From assembly GCA_021790955.1 (NCBI GenBank), contig JAJYFI010000033.1, positions 963 to 9,392 on the forward strand: a stretch of 8,430 bases of DNA. The letters run 5' to 3'. The notes beneath the pieces were generated by a model. The model worked only from the letters and a program-made list of their open reading frames with translations. It did no database searches and had not been told where the DNA came from. This document shows positions 6,598-8,430 of the stretch, piece after piece (position 1 is the first letter of the stretch; each line of letters opens with the position of its first letter). The stretch comes from a bacterium (GTDB lineage Bacteria > Elusimicrobiota > Elusimicrobia > UBA1565 > UBA9628). The position numbers were made by a program, and so were the translations under genes.

Positions 6598-7073
6598 GGA
6601 CGACTGCCGTGATCTTTTGTTTTGGTATCGTAGCCGCGATGGCCGCCCCGGCTCGCCTTGAAGCGAACGGCGTCCCAGGGACGCCGGGAGGCGCCCCCAT
6701 GGCGCCGAAGAGGGCGCCGCAGCGACTCGAATGGCAGGGCGCCTTCTCCTCCGTCGCGAAACCCCGCTCCGTCCTCGTCACCAGCGCCGCCGCCTGGCGC
6801 CGGCTATGGCGTCACGACGTGGGTGCCCAGGCTCCGGCCGTCGACTTCCATCGCTTCGTCGCCGCCGCCGTTTTCCTCGGGATCAGGCCCACGGGCGGCT
6901 ACGGCGTGGTCTTCTCCACGGCCGTCGCCGTCGAACGGGGCCGCGCCGTGATCCATTACCGGGAGAAAAAGCCCGGGCGCGGCGACTTCGTCATCGAATC
7001 CCTCACCCGACCCTATGGCATCCGCCTCTACCCCAAACCACGAGGGAAGGCCTCGATCCGGAAGCTTCCTTAA
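6594..7073 (+). CDS. Secreted PrcB-domain protein (protease-complex subunit family)
   Basis: This small 159-residue protein has a Sec signal peptide at about residues 1-25 (MRTTAVIFCFGIVAAMAAPA, cleavage near LEA). There is no lipobox cysteine in the expected position. Residues 62-152 fit the PrcB C-terminal domain. The block has a W-x-x-x-W-like opening (AAAWRRLW), then VDFHRFVAAAVFLG, the signature RPTGGYGVVF, a charged strand (VIHYREKKPGRG) and a terminal RPYGIRLYPK. In Treponema denticola PrcB belongs to the dentilisin locus with PrcA and the subtilisin-like PrtP, and it helps that complex. Here the gene follows tldD with a 4-nt overlap, and an S8 protease gene lies about 3.2 kb away on the other strand. 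Assigning it to a protease complex is therefore an inference from family and neighbourhood. The stand-alone form with a plain signal peptide suggests a periplasmic protein. The domain call is fairly good; the function is unproven. Confidence 0.75.
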   Translation: MRTTAVIFCFGIVAAMAAPARLEANGVPGTPGGAPMAPKRAPQRLEWQGAFSSVAKPRSVLVTSAAAWRRLWRHDVGAQAPAVDFHRFVAAAVFLGIRPTGGYGVVFSTAVAVERGRAVIHYREKKPGRGDFVIESLTRPYGIRLYPKPRGKASIRKLP

Positions 7074-8271
7074 TAAAGGCAAGGCCAGCCACGGCGGCAA
7101 CGGCAGCCTCGAATCCGAAGCCGCAGCAGCGGCCGTGGCCGCTGTCGCCGTCGCGGCCGCCTTCGCCGCTGCCGCCGCCGTAGCCCCCGCGCTTGCCCAA
7201 GACGCCGGCGCGATCAAGTCGGAGGAGCAGGCCGTTTTTTCCAACCAGCTTTTCGACGGCCGGGGCCTCGACGTTCCCTGGATACTGACGCGCGAACGGC
7301 CGACCGGCTCCGCGCAAGCCGCCGGAGCGGGGCCCGCCGCGACGACGGGGACGCCGGAGCAGCCCGAGCCGAGTCTCGACCGGCTTTCAGCATCCGATCT
7401 GTCGGGATATTCCCCGCAGGTTCTCATGCTCCAGAGCCGCCTCAACGCCGTCCGCCCCCCCGGCGTCCCTCCCATCGAGCTCACGGGGAGGCTCGACTAT
7501 CAGACCCTGGCTTTCCCCGGCGCGATACTCGGCGACGATCTTCAGATTCTCTCCGATCGGCTCAAGCGCATCGAGGCCCTGGCGAAAAACGAAGCCGTTC
7601 CGGACAGCCCCGGGGACGGCCAGGGGCCCAGCTGGGACGCGGCGCTCCGGAAAGCGCGGGAAGCGCTTCAGGCCTTCAATCGCCTGGCCCTTCAGGCGCG
7701 CGCGCCGGGGCGGATCGACCGCCGGCTCCTTCTCGATCTGAGCCGCCGGCAGAAGGAGGCCGAACGCTGGTCGAGCATCGCGTGGATCGAGGGCGACAAG
7801 CTGCGTCTTCGCGTCGAAAGCCGCTTCATGACGCCGGATCTGCTCGCGACCCTCGAATCCCTTCCCGAGCCGGAGGCGGCCAAGCAAGGGTACCTGCGCG
7901 CGGGCAAAGCGCGGCAGCGGCTTATCAAGTCCATCGAGAGCGACGACGCGAGGGAGCTGGGCGAACTCACGTCCGCGTCGTGGCGCTCCCGATTCCAGGA
8001 GGCCCGCCGGACGCTCGGCTCGTGCCAGCGCCGGGAACTCGTCCTTGACCGATCGTTGCGGCTTTACGCCGCGATCCCCTACGCGCTCGCGGAGATCGAA
8101 AACGCCCGGACCGCGCCCCGCCGATGGCTCGACGGCATCGCCCTTCGCTGGTTTCCCCACAGCCGCCGGGCCGAGGATGCCGGAACGCGGCGGCAGAGGC
8201 GCCGCGAGCTCGAAGCCGCCTTCCTCCTGATCGCGCGCGAGGCTTCAACGGCTTTCGCCCGCGGCTCCTAG
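7015..8271 (+). CDS. Secreted or anchored protein of unknown function with an alanine-rich signal segment
   Basis: I do not recognise this 418-residue protein. Residues 36-61 are a very Ala/Val-rich hydrophobic segment ending in PALA before QDAG, which looks like a signal peptide or membrane anchor. It is preceded by an unusually long 35-residue N-region. Residues 95-120 are Pro/Gly/Ala-rich. The stretch at 131-165 (SPQVLMLQSRLNAV, then ELTGRLDYQTL) faintly recalls a peptidoglycan-binding repeat, but the match is too weak to call. From about 170 to the end the protein is helical and Arg/Glu-rich, with likely coiled-coil parts (170-250 and 385-410) and one cysteine (C337). The ATG at 7015 overlaps the PrcB-like gene by 59 nt and has no Shine-Dalgarno. 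A GTG at 7135 is an alternative that leaves a signal peptide without basic residues. High third-position GC and a long open frame support it as real. It is probably co-transcribed with the genes before it. Confidence 0.75.
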   Translation: MASASTPNHEGRPRSGSFLNKGKASHGGNGSLESEAAAAAVAAVAVAAAFAAAAAVAPALAQDAGAIKSEEQAVFSNQLFDGRGLDVPWILTRERPTGSAQAAGAGPAATTGTPEQPEPSLDRLSASDLSGYSPQVLMLQSRLNAVRPPGVPPIELTGRLDYQTLAFPGAILGDDLQILSDRLKRIEALAKNEAVPDSPGDGQGPSWDAALRKAREALQAFNRLALQARAPGRIDRRLLLDLSRRQKEAERWSSIAWIEGDKLRLRVESRFMTPDLLATLESLPEPEAAKQGYLRAGKARQRLIKSIESDDARELGELTSASWRSRFQEARRTLGSCQRRELVLDRSLRLYAAIPYALAEIENARTAPRRWLDGIALRWFPHSRRAEDAGTRRQRRRELEAAFLLIAREASTAFARGS

Positions 8272-8430
8272 GGCCTCGCCGAACGCCGGCTGGATCAGCC
8301 AATTCCTCGCTCGGGCGTGTTTGGCGAGAGCCTTGTCGCCCGCGTCCAGGAAAACGCTCAAGCCCGCGGAATAGCCCAGGATAGCCACGTCGCCGACGCC
8401 GCCGCCCACGACCAGCTGGGGCCGGCGGCC
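8245..8430 (-). CDS. C-terminal fragment of an unrecognised protein (gene runs off the right edge)
   Basis: The minus strand is open from the window edge to a TGA at 8247-8245, giving the last 61 residues of a protein. The visible part reads LVVGGGVGDVAILGYSAGLS, then VFLDAGDKALAKHARARNW. It is hydrophobic, glycine-rich and more protein-like than the Arg/Pro-rich frames on the other strand, with high third-position GC. It contains GYSAG, which fits a GxSxG pattern, but its position near the C-terminus argues against a hydrolase elbow. No family is assigned. It converges on the plus-strand gene and overlaps its 3' end by 27 nt, with no terminator between them. Confidence 0.55.
   Translation of the reverse strand, partial: GRRPQLVVGGGVGDVAILGYSAGLSVFLDAGDKALAKHARARNWLIQPAFGEALGAAGESR

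Noticed and set aside
7387..8160. 257-codon minus-strand frame opposite the unknown secreted protein
   Set aside because: It has no recognisable motif and no upstream signals. The plus-strand frame is longer, follows the operon direction and has a signal-like segment. Since neither protein is identified, this is the least certain rejection.

Overview
The window is GC-rich DNA with high GC at third codon positions. It reads as a chromosomal segment of a diderm (Gram-negative-type) bacterium. Supporting signs are a PorV-family outer-membrane barrel protein, several Sec signal peptides and a cyclic-di-GMP riboswitch. The combination of a barrel-TPR fusion, GEMM-I control and a tRNA with no encoded CCA would fit Elusimicrobiota or a similar environmental lineage, but this assignment is an inference and no marker gene in the window proves it. 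No mobile element, CRISPR array or sign of recent transfer is visible.

Left part (1-1850, minus strand): one gene encodes an outer-membrane PorV/UPF0164-type beta-barrel fused to C-terminal TPR repeats. Its leader of about 215 nt starts at a near-consensus extended -10 promoter. The leader holds a GC-rich folded element that I do not recognise, then a well-formed GEMM-I (c-di-GMP class I) aptamer, then a small hairpin before the likely start codon. This regulatory leader is the most interesting part of the window.

Middle (1906-3452): a plus-strand tRNA-Phe(GAA) converges on a minus-strand secreted subtilisin-like protease (S8). A perfect 28-nt palindrome between them probably terminates transcription in both directions.

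Right part (3540-8271, plus strand): a tightly packed run of four genes. They are a soluble GAF-PAS-like histidine kinase, TldD (zinc metalloprotease), a small secreted PrcB-domain protein and a secreted protein of unknown function. The first three overlap by ATGA stop/start junctions, and the fourth overlaps the third by 59 nt, so one transcript is likely. Neither the kinase's response regulator nor TldD's usual partner TldE/PmbA is in the window. At the right edge a partial minus-strand gene converges on this cluster.

A common thread may be signalling and envelope proteolysis: c-di-GMP control of an outer-membrane protein, a cytoplasmic sensor kinase, and three proteolysis-linked proteins (subtilase, TldD, PrcB-like). 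Only the kinase-tldD-prcB linkage is directly supported, by gene overlap.
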